Below are positions 15,723 through 22,444 of a stretch of 25,976 nt of DNA, piece by piece. The stretch lies in NCBI GenBank assembly GCA_023458355.1, contig JAEWZS010000255.1, forward strand, positions 1 through 25,976, written 5' to 3'. Source of the DNA: Bacillota bacterium. Lineage in GTDB: Bacteria; Bacillota; Clostridia; Christensenellales; CAG-138. The translations under genes were made by a program, and so were the position numbers. Position 1 is the stretch's first letter. Each line of letters starts with the position of its first letter. The notes below the pieces were generated by a model. The model searched no databases and was not told the origin of the DNA. It saw nothing but the letters and a program-made list of their open reading frames with translations.

Positions 15723-16739
15723 TTACCCCCTTAAATCATCCTCTTCTATGGTGATGCGTATGGATATACTCTTGCGCTCATGAGGCTCGAGCATAGGCAG
15801 TCCTCCATGCTCTTTTTGATAAAGCCGCCCGTATACGATGGCGTTAGCAGGCTCAAGCCCCATTACATAGTCGCCCGACGCAGCGGATTTCCATTGCATA
15901 AAATACGGGAGCTGTTTTTTATCGTAGTGTAGCTTCACCCGAAGTCCCTGCTTTGGGCTGTAAATTGCTGCTGAGACTTCTCCGTTCGCATCCGCCTCCA
16001 TTTCATGGATAAATACCTGTTCGGGTGCATTCGTTTTAGGCGGCCCCATGGTGTGCCAATGTAATAGCCCATCAGCTGCAGCATCGTCTCGCGGTGTGCT
16101 GGATTTTGCAGGCAAACATAAGCGGGTATCCTCATTGAGAAACGGATATCCGAAGTTAAAATGATACAAAAGCATTGCAGGTTGAGAGCTAAAGCCTTCG
16201 TTTGTTATGGTATCTGTAAGAAGTATACTGTTTGATCCGTAGACAGTTTCAATGCTGCGGCGTAGGGTAATGTTTTCGCCAAAAAGCTCCGCTTCGCGCA
16301 TCTCGCCGGAAAGCCGCAAATGATAAGCACCGTTTTCCCAAAATGCATCCGAACAAAGGTGCTCGCCGGGTGTTGTGCGCATATGCCCATGCACAGGGTA
16401 CTCTTTATCATCATCAACGCAAGGTGCACATATGTTATCAAGCCCCGCCGTGAACAAAAAGCCGCCCATGATGCTTCGCTGCCCCTCACTCCCCCACGTA
16501 TCCGAAGGCCCTATAAGACCCGGTTTTGAAAGGAAGCCAATGTTGAGGCCGCGATAGCTAAGCTCAGCGATATCGAGGCATTTATCGGCAAGCGCGGTGA
16601 ACCTGAGATTTCCGCTTTTCACCTCGAAAGCATGCATTTCTTTAGCACGCCCTTCCTGATACCGTATCGGTCGGATATAGGCGAGCTGCTGCATACTGCC
16701 GACTTTAGAGAGCAGCTCCTCGTTTGCGCTGTGCTCCAT
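15723..16739 (-). CDS. DUF4432 / aldose 1-epimerase-like protein
   Basis: A 338-residue protein of the galactose mutarotase superfamily (DUF4432 type). Features include FTALADKCLDIAELSYRG, GGFLFTAGLDNICAP, a PVHGHMRTTPGEH motif with H117 and H119, YHFNFGYP with H193, and GLEPANA with E296; the last two are in the positions expected for the catalytic His and Glu of mutarotases. The ATG has GGGGGA 5-6 nt upstream. It is second in the sugar operon, 22 nt after the nitrilase gene and 6 nt before the isomerase, so an anomer-interconverting role that supplies the isomerase is a reasonable inference. Confidence 0.85.
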   Translation of the reverse strand: MEHSANEELLSKVGSMQQLAYIRPIRYQEGRAKEMHAFEVKSGNLRFTALADKCLDIAELSYRGLNIGFLSKPGLIGPSDTWGSEGQRSIMGGFLFTAGLDNICAPCVDDDKEYPVHGHMRTTPGEHLCSDAFWENGAYHLRLSGEMREAELFGENITLRRSIETVYGSNSILLTDTITNEGFSSQPAMLLYHFNFGYPFLNEDTRLCLPAKSSTPRDDAAADGLLHWHTMGPPKTNAPEQVFIHEMEADANGEVSAAIYSPKQGLRVKLHYDKKQLPYFMQWKSAASGDYVMGLEPANAIVYGRLYQKEHGGLPMLEPHERKSISIRITIEEDDLRG

Positions 16740-16761
16740 AAATATCCCCCGTTTTTATAAA

Positions 16762-17595
16762 TTATAATTCTTTTTCCTTTAATGTGTAAATATCTGTGCG
16801 CCTATGCTGCAACAAAGGGAGCTGTTGGCGAATTTGCTTTGTTCTTGAGAGGTCTAGTTCCACAAACTGAAACCCGGCTTTTTCATCCATTTGTGCAAGC
16901 ACTGTACCCCAAGGATCCACTGCGATGCTGTGGCCCCATGCGTGGTAAGATGCATTGGCATCAAAAGCAGACGATGTGCCTACTGCAAAGAATTGATTGA
17001 ACATTGCTTGTGCACGAAATGTGAGTTCCCAATGAGCCGGGCCTGTAGTCCAATTAAACGCTGCGGGGACAAATACCAACTGCGCTCCTTTTAATGCCAT
17101 CAATCTTCCTAATTCAGGAAAGCGGAAATCATAACAAACGCATAGCCCCATAGTTCCGAATTCTGTTTCAAATGTTGTTACATCATTTCCGGCACTGAGC
17201 GTATCGGATTCCCGAAATGTCTGTCCCCCGGTTACGGAAATATCAAATAGGTGCATTTTTCGATGCTTGGCGATCTTTTCTCCATTACGATCAAACACAT
17301 AGGCGGTGTTATAAACTTTACCGGCTTCGCCCAATTCCGGCACAGAGCCCGCGGAAAGATAGATTTTATGCTGCTTGGACAACTCTGCACATGCTTTTAA
17401 GATATCACCGTCTTCCGGTTCTGCATACAGGGGGAAGTTTGCGGCTTCATAGGGGCAGCAAAACATTTCGGGCAGCGTAATCATGTCCGCCTTTCGCGCC
17501 TTAGCTTCTCTGAAAATATCGTAAAGTTGCTGCAAAATACTTGGTTTGTCCGGCGAAATACGCATTTGTGCTTGAAGTATTTTAATTGTGTCCAT
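16762..17595 (-). CDS. Carbon-nitrogen hydrolase (nitrilase superfamily, omega-amidase/Nit2-like)
   Basis: Cytoplasmic amidase of the nitrilase superfamily, 277 residues. The Glu-Lys-Cys triad is visible: E43 in TLPEMFCCPYE, K113 in KHRKMHLFD, and C154 in CVCYDFRFPE. The overall pattern (CCPYEAANFPLYAE, GKVYNTAYVF, TTGPAHWELTFRAQA) is closest to omega-amidase (Nit2/YafV-like) proteins, which deaminate alpha-ketoglutaramate. The ATG has AGAGGAAA upstream. It is first in the four-gene minus-strand operon; the link between an amidase and sugar isomerisation is not obvious, and it may be a passenger or act on an amide by-product. Confidence 0.88.
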   Translation of the reverse strand: MDTIKILQAQMRISPDKPSILQQLYDIFREAKARKADMITLPEMFCCPYEAANFPLYAEPEDGDILKACAELSKQHKIYLSAGSVPELGEAGKVYNTAYVFDRNGEKIAKHRKMHLFDISVTGGQTFRESDTLSAGNDVTTFETEFGTMGLCVCYDFRFPELGRLMALKGAQLVFVPAAFNWTTGPAHWELTFRAQAMFNQFFAVGTSSAFDANASYHAWGHSIAVDPWGTVLAQMDEKAGFQFVELDLSRTKQIRQQLPLLQHRRTDIYTLKEKEL

Positions 17596-17773
17596 TCTGC
17601 ATTTCCTCTGTTCTTAATCTAATTTGCCGAAAAACCCTAACGCACCATCCGCATTGCCCTTCCTAAATAATACCATCTTTCTTACAGTTTATCATCAATA
17701 AGAGGCATTTCATAAACTTTGGCTTTAAACTTAATTTTTTTAATAATATATCTTGATATTATTAATATTATTG

Positions 17774-17801
17774 TTGACATTATTGATAATTAGAATATAA
17801 T
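17774..17801 (+). promoter_or_regulatory. SigA promoter of the DUF2089 operon
   Basis: Perfect TTGACA (17774-17779), 16-nt spacer, perfect TATAAT (17796-17801), 27 nt before the DUF2089 start. The surrounding AT-rich DNA contains small dyads (for example ATTAT-TG-ATAAT inside the spacer). A perfect 12-bp palindrome AGGAGTACTCCT (17817-17828) covers the ribosome binding site right up to the ATG. Promoter is clear; regulatory use of the dyads is inference. Confidence 0.85.
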
Positions 17802-17828
17802 GGTTGCATAAGAGAAAGGAGTACTCCT

Positions 17829-18194
17829 ATGGCATACCCGATCCCATCCAAATGTTCCGTTTGCGGCGGAGAGCTAATGGTAACGCGGCTGACCTGCGCA
17901 AACTGCCAAACGGAGCTTAACGGCAGCTTCGCGCCATGTAAGTATTGTGCACTAAACGAAAAACAGCGCGTATTTATGGAAACCTTTTTGAAATGCCGCG
18001 GCAACATCAAGGAAGCGGAACGCGTGCTTTCCCTCTCCTACCCTACCGTAAAGGGGCTTTTGGATGATCTTCTCGCATCGCTCTTTCCGCAGGAAACGGT
18101 TTCCCGCCCGGACCGCATGGAGATTCTCGACATGCTCGAGAAAAAGCTCATCAGTGTAGACGAAGCCGCTAAGCTGCTTCGCGGCGAAGCATAA
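17829..18194 (+). CDS. DUF2089 zinc-finger/HTH regulator with SHOCT-like tail
   Basis: A 121-residue putative transcriptional regulator. The N-terminal zinc-ribbon-like part has CSVC (C9, C12) and CANC (C23, C26), with a further CKYC (C37, C40). A helix-turn-helix region follows (EKQRVFMETFLKCRGNIKEAERVLSLSYPTVKGLLDDL, about 43-80). The tail RMEILDMLEKKLISVDEAAKLL (about 96-117) is a SHOCT-like helical pair nearly identical in pattern to the N-terminus of the next gene. AAAGGAG lies 7 nt upstream of the ATG. It heads the operon of four and probably controls it from its own promoter; signal unknown. Confidence 0.87.
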   Translation: MAYPIPSKCSVCGGELMVTRLTCANCQTELNGSFAPCKYCALNEKQRVFMETFLKCRGNIKEAERVLSLSYPTVKGLLDDLLASLFPQETVSRPDRMEILDMLEKKLISVDEAAKLLRGEA

Positions 18195-18223
18195 ATTTAG
18201 AAATTGATCAGGAGGATGTATCT

Positions 18224-18679
18224 ATGAACGCGACCGAACGCACGAAAATCCTTGAAATGCTTAAAAACGGCGTTATTACGGTGGACGAAGCCGAAAAGCT
18301 CCTTTCTGCCGTGGTTGCGCCAGACACAGCCCTCGCGGCAGAAAACGTCACGCTTAAGGACAACCGCGGCCGCAAGCCTAAAAAGCTCCGTATCCTCGTG
18401 GATGCCATCGAGCGTAAGGAGGGCGACGAAGGCAGGCACTCCAACGCCAAGGTTAACGTCTCCATCCCCCTCTCGCTCATTAAGGCGCTTGGTCCCATTG
18501 CATCTAAGGCTATTCCGGGCGATACAAAAGCAACGCTCATGGCGGATGGTGTAGACATCGAGGCGATCTTAGCGCAGGTCGCAGAGCTGAGCGAAAGCGG
18601 ACTTGATGAGGACATGATCAACATCGACGTGGACGAAGGCGAAAACGACAAGGCCAAGGTGCGCGTCTATGTGGAGTAA
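18224..18679 (+). CDS. SHOCT-like (YvlB N-terminal type) domain protein
   Basis: A 151-residue soluble protein. Residues 5-29 (ERTKILEMLKNGVITVDEAEKLL) form the SHOCT-like domain seen at the N-terminus of Bacillus YvlB. A lysine/arginine-rich linker follows, then a conserved part with KVNVSIPLSLIKALGPIASKA and a C-terminal acidic strand region NIDVDEGENDKAKVRVYVE. Unlike YvlB it lacks the DUF4097 beta domain. AGGAGG lies 8 nt upstream of the ATG, 29 nt after the DUF2089 stop. No signal peptide or membrane helix. Function unknown; the shared helical pair with the DUF2089 protein suggests a direct interaction or a common ligand. Confidence 0.85.
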   Translation: MNATERTKILEMLKNGVITVDEAEKLLSAVVAPDTALAAENVTLKDNRGRKPKKLRILVDAIERKEGDEGRHSNAKVNVSIPLSLIKALGPIASKAIPGDTKATLMADGVDIEAILAQVAELSESGLDEDMINIDVDEGENDKAKVRVYVE

Positions 18680-19034
18680 TACCATCTCGGCATTTATCGT
18701 AAGTGTCAGAGTAAAAAAGAACCGAGCACTTGAGGCTGTACCGCACGAGGGCTATGCAAAAGATAAAAAGCAACGCGGATTTCGTTTATGGCTTGCATTC
18801 CCTATGCCGGTCCTGCTTATGTTTGTGGATATGGCGGAGGATTTTGTGCTCCTAGCCTCCCCCTTTATCAACAACAGGAATGCAAAACACAGCACAAAGC
18901 TCGTATGGGCTCTTATGCGCTTTCTAAAAGAGTTTGCGATGGAGCTTTGCTTTGAAACAGGCCCTACCGACTTTGTGGATGTTGACGTACGGGAAGCGGA
19001 CGAGACCGTACGCGTGCGCGTTATAACGCGCTGA
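18669..19034 (+). CDS. Small membrane protein of unknown function
   Basis: A 121-residue protein I do not recognise by name. It overlaps the previous gene by 11 nt, so translation is likely coupled; the only upstream AAGG is about 10 nt away, and the true start could be further downstream. A basic N-terminal region leads into one hydrophobic segment (FRLWLAFPMPVLLMFVDM and on to VLLASPF, about 39-66). A helical part (LVWALMRFLKEF) follows, then a C-terminal stretch DFVDVDVREADETVRVRVITR that echoes the end of the preceding protein (INIDVDEGENDKAKVRVYVE). Small membrane proteins of this layout seem common in DUF2089/YvlD operons, from memory only. A role at the membrane with YvlD is inference. 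Confidence 0.75.
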   Translation: MWSNTISAFIVSVRVKKNRALEAVPHEGYAKDKKQRGFRLWLAFPMPVLLMFVDMAEDFVLLASPFINNRNAKHSTKLVWALMRFLKEFAMELCFETGPTDFVDVDVREADETVRVRVITR

Positions 19035-19045
19035 AAGGAATCGAT

Positions 19046-19399
19046 ATGAAACTCATCGTGAAATGGCTGATCTGCTTTGCAGCTTTGCTTGTAGCTTATT
19101 ACGGCTTTGGCGATTTCGTCACCGTGCAGGGAGGCATCCCCGCTATCGCCGCCACGGCTGTTGTGCTTTGGTTATTAAATTTACTCCTTCTGCCCATTTT
19201 GCAGCTTCTCGCACTTCCCTTCTCCCTAATCACGTTTGGTATCGCGAGTCTGTTTGTGGGTGCCGCTATGGTGGCGCTGTCGGATGCAATTATCCCCACC
19301 GTCAACCTCAACAGCTTTTGGCTTTGCCTGCTCGTGAGTGCAATTATATCCGCAGGCAACATGGTTTTACTCAAATTCCGAAAAAGAGAATGCTCATAA
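19046..19399 (+). CDS. YvlD / phage holin 4_2 family membrane protein
   Basis: A 117-residue integral membrane protein of Pfam family Phage_holin_4_2, to which Bacillus YvlD belongs. Four hydrophobic helices are evident: about 5-22, 29-49 (IAATAVVLWLLNLLLLPILQ), 55-78 (FSLITFGIASLFVGAAMVAL) and 89-110, ending in a basic KFRKRE tail. The NLLLLPILQLLALPFSLITFG stretch is the family hallmark. AAAGGAA lies 6 nt before the ATG, 11 nt after the previous gene. Despite the family name there is no phage context here; relatives are linked to envelope-stress and antimicrobial-peptide responses. It closes the operon before a bidirectional terminator. Confidence 0.9.
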   Translation: MKLIVKWLICFAALLVAYYGFGDFVTVQGGIPAIAATAVVLWLLNLLLLPILQLLALPFSLITFGIASLFVGAAMVALSDAIIPTVNLNSFWLCLLVSAIISAGNMVLLKFRKRECS

Positions 19400-19416
19400 A
19401 AGGAAAACGCACACAG

Positions 19417-19449
19417 AAACAGCCGTTTCGTAAAGCGAAACGGCTGTTT
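19417..19449. terminator. Bidirectional hairpin terminator
   Basis: A perfect 14-bp stem, AAACAGCCGTTTCG (19417-19430) and CGAAACGGCTGTTT (19436-19449), with a 5-nt loop, between the convergent yvlD-like gene and the lipoprotein gene. A/T-rich arms at both ends suit termination in either direction. Confidence 0.9.
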
Positions 19450-19465
19450 AACTAACAGTAAACCT

Positions 19466-20347
19466 TTATCCGGCGTACACGATTCCGTCCAACCAATCCG
19501 TTTCCGGCGTGCCGTCTACGAGCAAAGCGTTGCCGTCCACCATCGTATAGAAAAGCCTACCGATCCTTCCGTCTTCCGTCGTAAAGCGCACAAAGCTTTC
19601 ACCATCGCCGAAGACGAGCCATATTTGCGTACCGATGGGCAGCGTTTCCGGCCCATAGGTGCATGCATCGGTCTCGAACTCAACAGGGAGTTCCTTTTTT
19701 ACGGTAAGTGGGTTGTCGCAGCCGTAAATCGTCCACTCCTTACCTTCTGCGGGTATAAGTTCAAGATCGGGTGTCATGACATACTCGATCTCCACGGCCC
19801 ATGTGCCAAGCGCGAAAAGCACATCATTAAGCACCACTGTGCTTCCCTCAACGCTCATGATTCCGCCGTCCGTGACGGAAAGCTCCTTAACGTTCGTGCC
19901 TTCAAACGCGAGGATACTCGTTTGCATATAGTCGTTTTCATATGAACCGGTAACCGCTATCCCTCTTTTATTACCCGCTTCCATGTAGTAAGCACAATGG
20001 AATGCAGCAGGCGATACCTTTATTTTCTGTTCAGCTCCACCCTTTGTTACCGTGAGATAAAGAGAGGTTCCGAATATGGAATCCTCATCCTCTTCCGCGG
20101 TAAAAAGAAGCGTTTCCAAAGCCCCATCGCCGTCCACATCAGCTTCAAACAGCGTATCCGTTTCCATAACCGAATATTGAACGGTTTCACCCGGGGCTTC
20201 CATGTCAACGGGTGCAGGTGTATTGACGGTTGCAGGTGTTTCAATCGGTGCCGGCGTCGGCGGCTGTTGGGTTACGTCAGTCGGCACGCAGCCGGATGCA
20301 AATAGGCACACAGCCAAAAGAAGTACGGTAAACTTTTTTACTTTCAT
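19466..20347 (-). CDS. Secreted lipoprotein with VCBS/EF-hand-like motif
   Basis: A 293-residue predicted lipoprotein. The signal peptide is basic (MKVKK) then hydrophobic, ending LFASGC with lipidated C20; the -3 residue of the lipobox is Ala rather than the usual Leu, a permissive variant. A Pro/Thr/Ala-rich linker (about 29-51) leads to the folded part. There the sequence FEADVDGDGALETLLF (D70, D72, D74) is a D-x-D-x-D-G calcium-loop motif of the VCBS/FG-GAP kind. The C-terminus (about 230-285) looks SH3-like, with SFVRFTTEDGRIGRLFY. GAGGG precedes the ATG. Cell-surface location is well supported; function is not known. Confidence 0.85.
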   Translation of the reverse strand: MKVKKFTVLLLAVCLFASGCVPTDVTQQPPTPAPIETPATVNTPAPVDMEAPGETVQYSVMETDTLFEADVDGDGALETLLFTAEEDEDSIFGTSLYLTVTKGGAEQKIKVSPAAFHCAYYMEAGNKRGIAVTGSYENDYMQTSILAFEGTNVKELSVTDGGIMSVEGSTVVLNDVLFALGTWAVEIEYVMTPDLELIPAEGKEWTIYGCDNPLTVKKELPVEFETDACTYGPETLPIGTQIWLVFGDGESFVRFTTEDGRIGRLFYTMVDGNALLVDGTPETDWLDGIVYAG

Positions 20348-20387
20348 ATACCCTCACCATTGTTACAGCGTTATTAGCTGTTTTCAT

Positions 20388-20415
20388 TTGCTTTATTATA
20401 TAATGGTACTATAAA
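20388..20415 (+). promoter_or_regulatory. Possible promoter of the GH20 gene, overlapping the divergent one
   Basis: TTGCTT (20388-20393), 16-nt spacer, TATAAA (20410-20415) on the plus strand, overlapping the -10 region of the lipoprotein promoter. A second weaker option is TTGACC at 20423-20428. Overlapping divergent promoters would allow reciprocal control. Confidence 0.4.
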
Positions 20416-20437
20416 ATAATGGTTGACCATTTGTAAA
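20408..20437 (-). promoter_or_regulatory. Promoter of the lipoprotein gene with internal dyad
   Basis: Minus strand TTTACA (20437-20432), 18-nt spacer, TATAGT (20413-20408). The spacer contains the dyad AATGGT-TG-ACCATT (20418-20431). ATAATGGT also occurs at 20400-20407, 16 bp from the copy starting at 20416. The dyad could serve a regulator acting on both divergent genes. The promoter is moderately convincing; the operator is inference. Confidence 0.5.
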
Positions 20438-20476
20438 CTTTTCCTTTGATAAAACAGGAGTTCGGGGGTTAAAAAC

Positions 20477-21886
20477 ATGCAACCGCCCATCTTACCGCTG
20501 CCGAACAGCATCGTTTTTCACGAAGGTGAGATAACGGCTGACGCACTCGCACACACAGAAGAGCACGACGATCCCCAACTCATATACGAAGCTTTTAGGC
20601 TCGTCATAAAAAAGGACGGTGTGCGCGTATACGCATCCTCGGCTGCGGGCTTTTTCTACGCACAAAAGACGCTTAAGGAGCTTATGTTTTCCATGCCGGC
20701 AATCCCCTGCTGTGAGATTGCGGACGCACCCAATCACCCTTATCGCGGCTTCATGATCGACTGCGCGCGGCACTTTTTCCCCGTCGATGTGCTCGAACGC
20801 ATGATTGACGCAGCTGCGGCACTCAAGCTCAATGTGTTTCATTGGCATTTAAGCGACGACCAAGGCTTTCGTTTTAAAAGCGAACGCTTCACAAAGCTTA
20901 CAAGCATCGGCTCCGTTCGCCCTTCCGGTAGTTTTGATGGTTTAACTTCAGGAGAATATGGCGGCTATTACACCAAAGCGGATATCCGCCATGTGGTGAA
21001 TTATTGCACAGAGCGTCATATTTCGGTAATCCCCGAAATCGACCTGCCCGGCCATGTTTCAGCCATCCTTGCTGCATATCCGGAGCTTTCCTGCTCCGGG
21101 GGAAGTGTTCAAGTAAAAACGCGCGGCGGCATTTTTGACGATGTCCTCTGCGTCGGTAAAGAAAGCGTGTACGAGTTTGTGTTTGCACTTATCGACGAGC
21201 TTAGTGAACTATTCCCCGACAAGCGCTTTCACATAGGCGGTGACGAGGTAAAAAAAGGACAATGGCGTTCCTGTACGGATTGCCAATGCCGTAAAAAAGA
21301 GCATGGCCTTAAAAATGAAACCGAATTGCAGGGGTATTTTACGCGCCGCGTCTCCGAGCACCTGCATAAGCTTAATAAGACCCCTATCGTTTGGAACGAC
21401 GCGCTCAACGGTACAAAGCTTCCTGATTACGTACTCGTGCAATATTGGATGGGCTCCAAGAATAACACCGCTGCACATGTGAATAACGGTGGGGCCGCAA
21501 TCTATTCCGGCTGCATGCACAGCTATTTCGACTATCCCTACGGCATTACGCCGCTTTTTAAAGCCTATCGAAGCAATCCTAAAAATATAATTATCCCAAA
21601 TGTTTTGGGTGTGGAGTGCACATTTTGGAGCGAATACATCCTCGATGAAAAAAGGTTGAACCGCCTCGCATTCCCGCGTATTTTAGCGACTGCAGAAACA
21701 GGTTGGACAATACCGGAGCTAAAAAACGAAGCGGATTTCCTTTGCCGTGTAAAGCAGCTGCGCCCATATTTTGAAGCTTACGGCATTTGTTTTGCACCCG
21801 AAGAGGATTGGAACATGTCCTTTCATCAGAGCATTCACGATATAGCAGCGCACGTAAGAAGAATAAACGGAACTCCGAATAAATAG
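20477..21886 (+). CDS. Glycoside hydrolase family 20 beta-N-acetylhexosaminidase
   Basis: Removes terminal beta-linked GlcNAc/GalNAc by substrate-assisted catalysis. 469 residues. A short N-terminal GH20b-like part (about 1-85, ending GFFYAQKTLKELM) precedes the TIM barrel, which starts YRGFMIDCARHFFPVDVLERMID. The catalytic pair is D256-E257 in HIGGDEVKKGQW. Also present are LNVFHWHLSDDQGFR, IPEIDLPGHVSA, YWMG and GVECTFWSEYI, all typical of substrate-binding loops. There is no signal peptide or anchor, so it should act inside the cell on imported amino-sugar oligosaccharides. GGGGGTT lies 8 nt before the ATG. It stands alone, divergent from the lipoprotein gene; no transporter or GlcNAc catabolic gene is beside it. 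Confidence 0.95.
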   Translation: MQPPILPLPNSIVFHEGEITADALAHTEEHDDPQLIYEAFRLVIKKDGVRVYASSAAGFFYAQKTLKELMFSMPAIPCCEIADAPNHPYRGFMIDCARHFFPVDVLERMIDAAAALKLNVFHWHLSDDQGFRFKSERFTKLTSIGSVRPSGSFDGLTSGEYGGYYTKADIRHVVNYCTERHISVIPEIDLPGHVSAILAAYPELSCSGGSVQVKTRGGIFDDVLCVGKESVYEFVFALIDELSELFPDKRFHIGGDEVKKGQWRSCTDCQCRKKEHGLKNETELQGYFTRRVSEHLHKLNKTPIVWNDALNGTKLPDYVLVQYWMGSKNNTAAHVNNGGAAIYSGCMHSYFDYPYGITPLFKAYRSNPKNIIIPNVLGVECTFWSEYILDEKRLNRLAFPRILATAETGWTIPELKNEADFLCRVKQLRPYFEAYGICFAPEEDWNMSFHQSIHDIAAHVRRINGTPNK

Positions 21887-21912
21887 CCTTCATAAAGTAG
21901 ATTTCCCAACCG

Positions 21913-21941
21913 TTGACATCACACGGGTACAATGCTATGCT
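21913..21941 (+). promoter_or_regulatory. SigA promoter of the marR-ABC operon
   Basis: Perfect TTGACA (21913-21918), 17-nt spacer, TATGCT (21936-21941). A 7-bp inverted repeat GGGTACA (21925-21931) / TGTACCC (21941-21947) encloses the -10 box. Confidence 0.82.
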
Positions 21942-21949
21942 GTACCCAT

Positions 21950-21969
21950 ATTGTTGCGCGCGCAACAAT
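21950..21969. promoter_or_regulatory. Perfect 20-bp palindrome, probable MarR operator
   Basis: ATTGTTGCGC (21950-21959) followed immediately by its exact reverse complement GCGCAACAAT (21960-21969). It begins 8 bp past the -10 box, covering the expected transcription start, and lies 22 bp before the MarR start codon. A repressor bound here would block initiation. Autoregulation through a palindrome near the start site is standard for MarR-family genes; the match to this regulator is inference. Confidence 0.8.
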
Positions 21970-21991
21970 TTTCCACGTCGGGAGGTTTTCT

Positions 21992-22444
21992 ATGGAAATG
22001 CTCATGCGTTTTGTTGACCGCACCACGCGATGCGCCGCTATTTATCGTAGCGAAAAGCTCGAAGCGGAGGGGCTCAACGGTTATCAGCACCCCTATATTT
22101 TGAACATTTGCAGGGAGCCCGGTATCTCGCAAGAGAGCTTGGCTTCTCGCATTTATGTAAACAGGAGCAGCGTCACACGCCAGCTAGCAATTCTTGAACA
22201 GAACGGCTTTGTAGAGCGCCGTGTCAGCGAGTCTGACAAGCGCGTGTTGGAAGTATATCCCACACAGAAAGCGTTTGACGTGTATCCGCGCGTACGCGAA
22301 GTGCTCAGGGAATGGAATGCGGGGCTTTTAGAGCAGTTCACGCCCGAAGAGCGAAAGCTTTTGAGCTCCATGATGGAGCGCGTGATGGTGAAAGCCGTTG
22401 AAATAAGCGGCGCGGATAAGATTGAAAACGCGAGGCAGGCATGA
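21992..22444 (+). CDS. MarR-family transcriptional regulator
   Basis: A 150-residue winged-helix regulator. The HTH and wing are seen as EPGISQESLASRIYVNRSSVTRQLAILEQNGFVERRVSESDKRVLEVYPT, the canonical MarR pattern with the D-K-R wing motif. Flanking helices form the dimer interface. The reading frame is open further upstream to 21932, but that start would place the promoter's -10 box and the palindrome inside the gene; the ATG used has GGGAGG 6 nt ahead. Its stop overlaps the first ABC gene's ATG as ATGA. Expected to repress its own operon and to release it on binding a toxic or antibiotic-like ligand. Confidence 0.94.
   Translation: MEMLMRFVDRTTRCAAIYRSEKLEAEGLNGYQHPYILNICREPGISQESLASRIYVNRSSVTRQLAILEQNGFVERRVSESDKRVLEVYPTQKAFDVYPRVREVLREWNAGLLEQFTPEERKLLSSMMERVMVKAVEISGADKIENARQA

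Noticed and set aside
19046..19399. A prophage remnant, because the protein belongs to a holin-named family
   Set aside because: No endolysin, integrase or structural gene is nearby, and the context (DUF2089, SHOCT-like) is that of the chromosomal yvlD-type operon.
21932..21991. A 20-residue N-terminal extension of the MarR protein
   Set aside because: This start overlaps the promoter -10 box and the palindrome; the ATG at 21992 has GGGAGG at the right distance and gives the normal family length.
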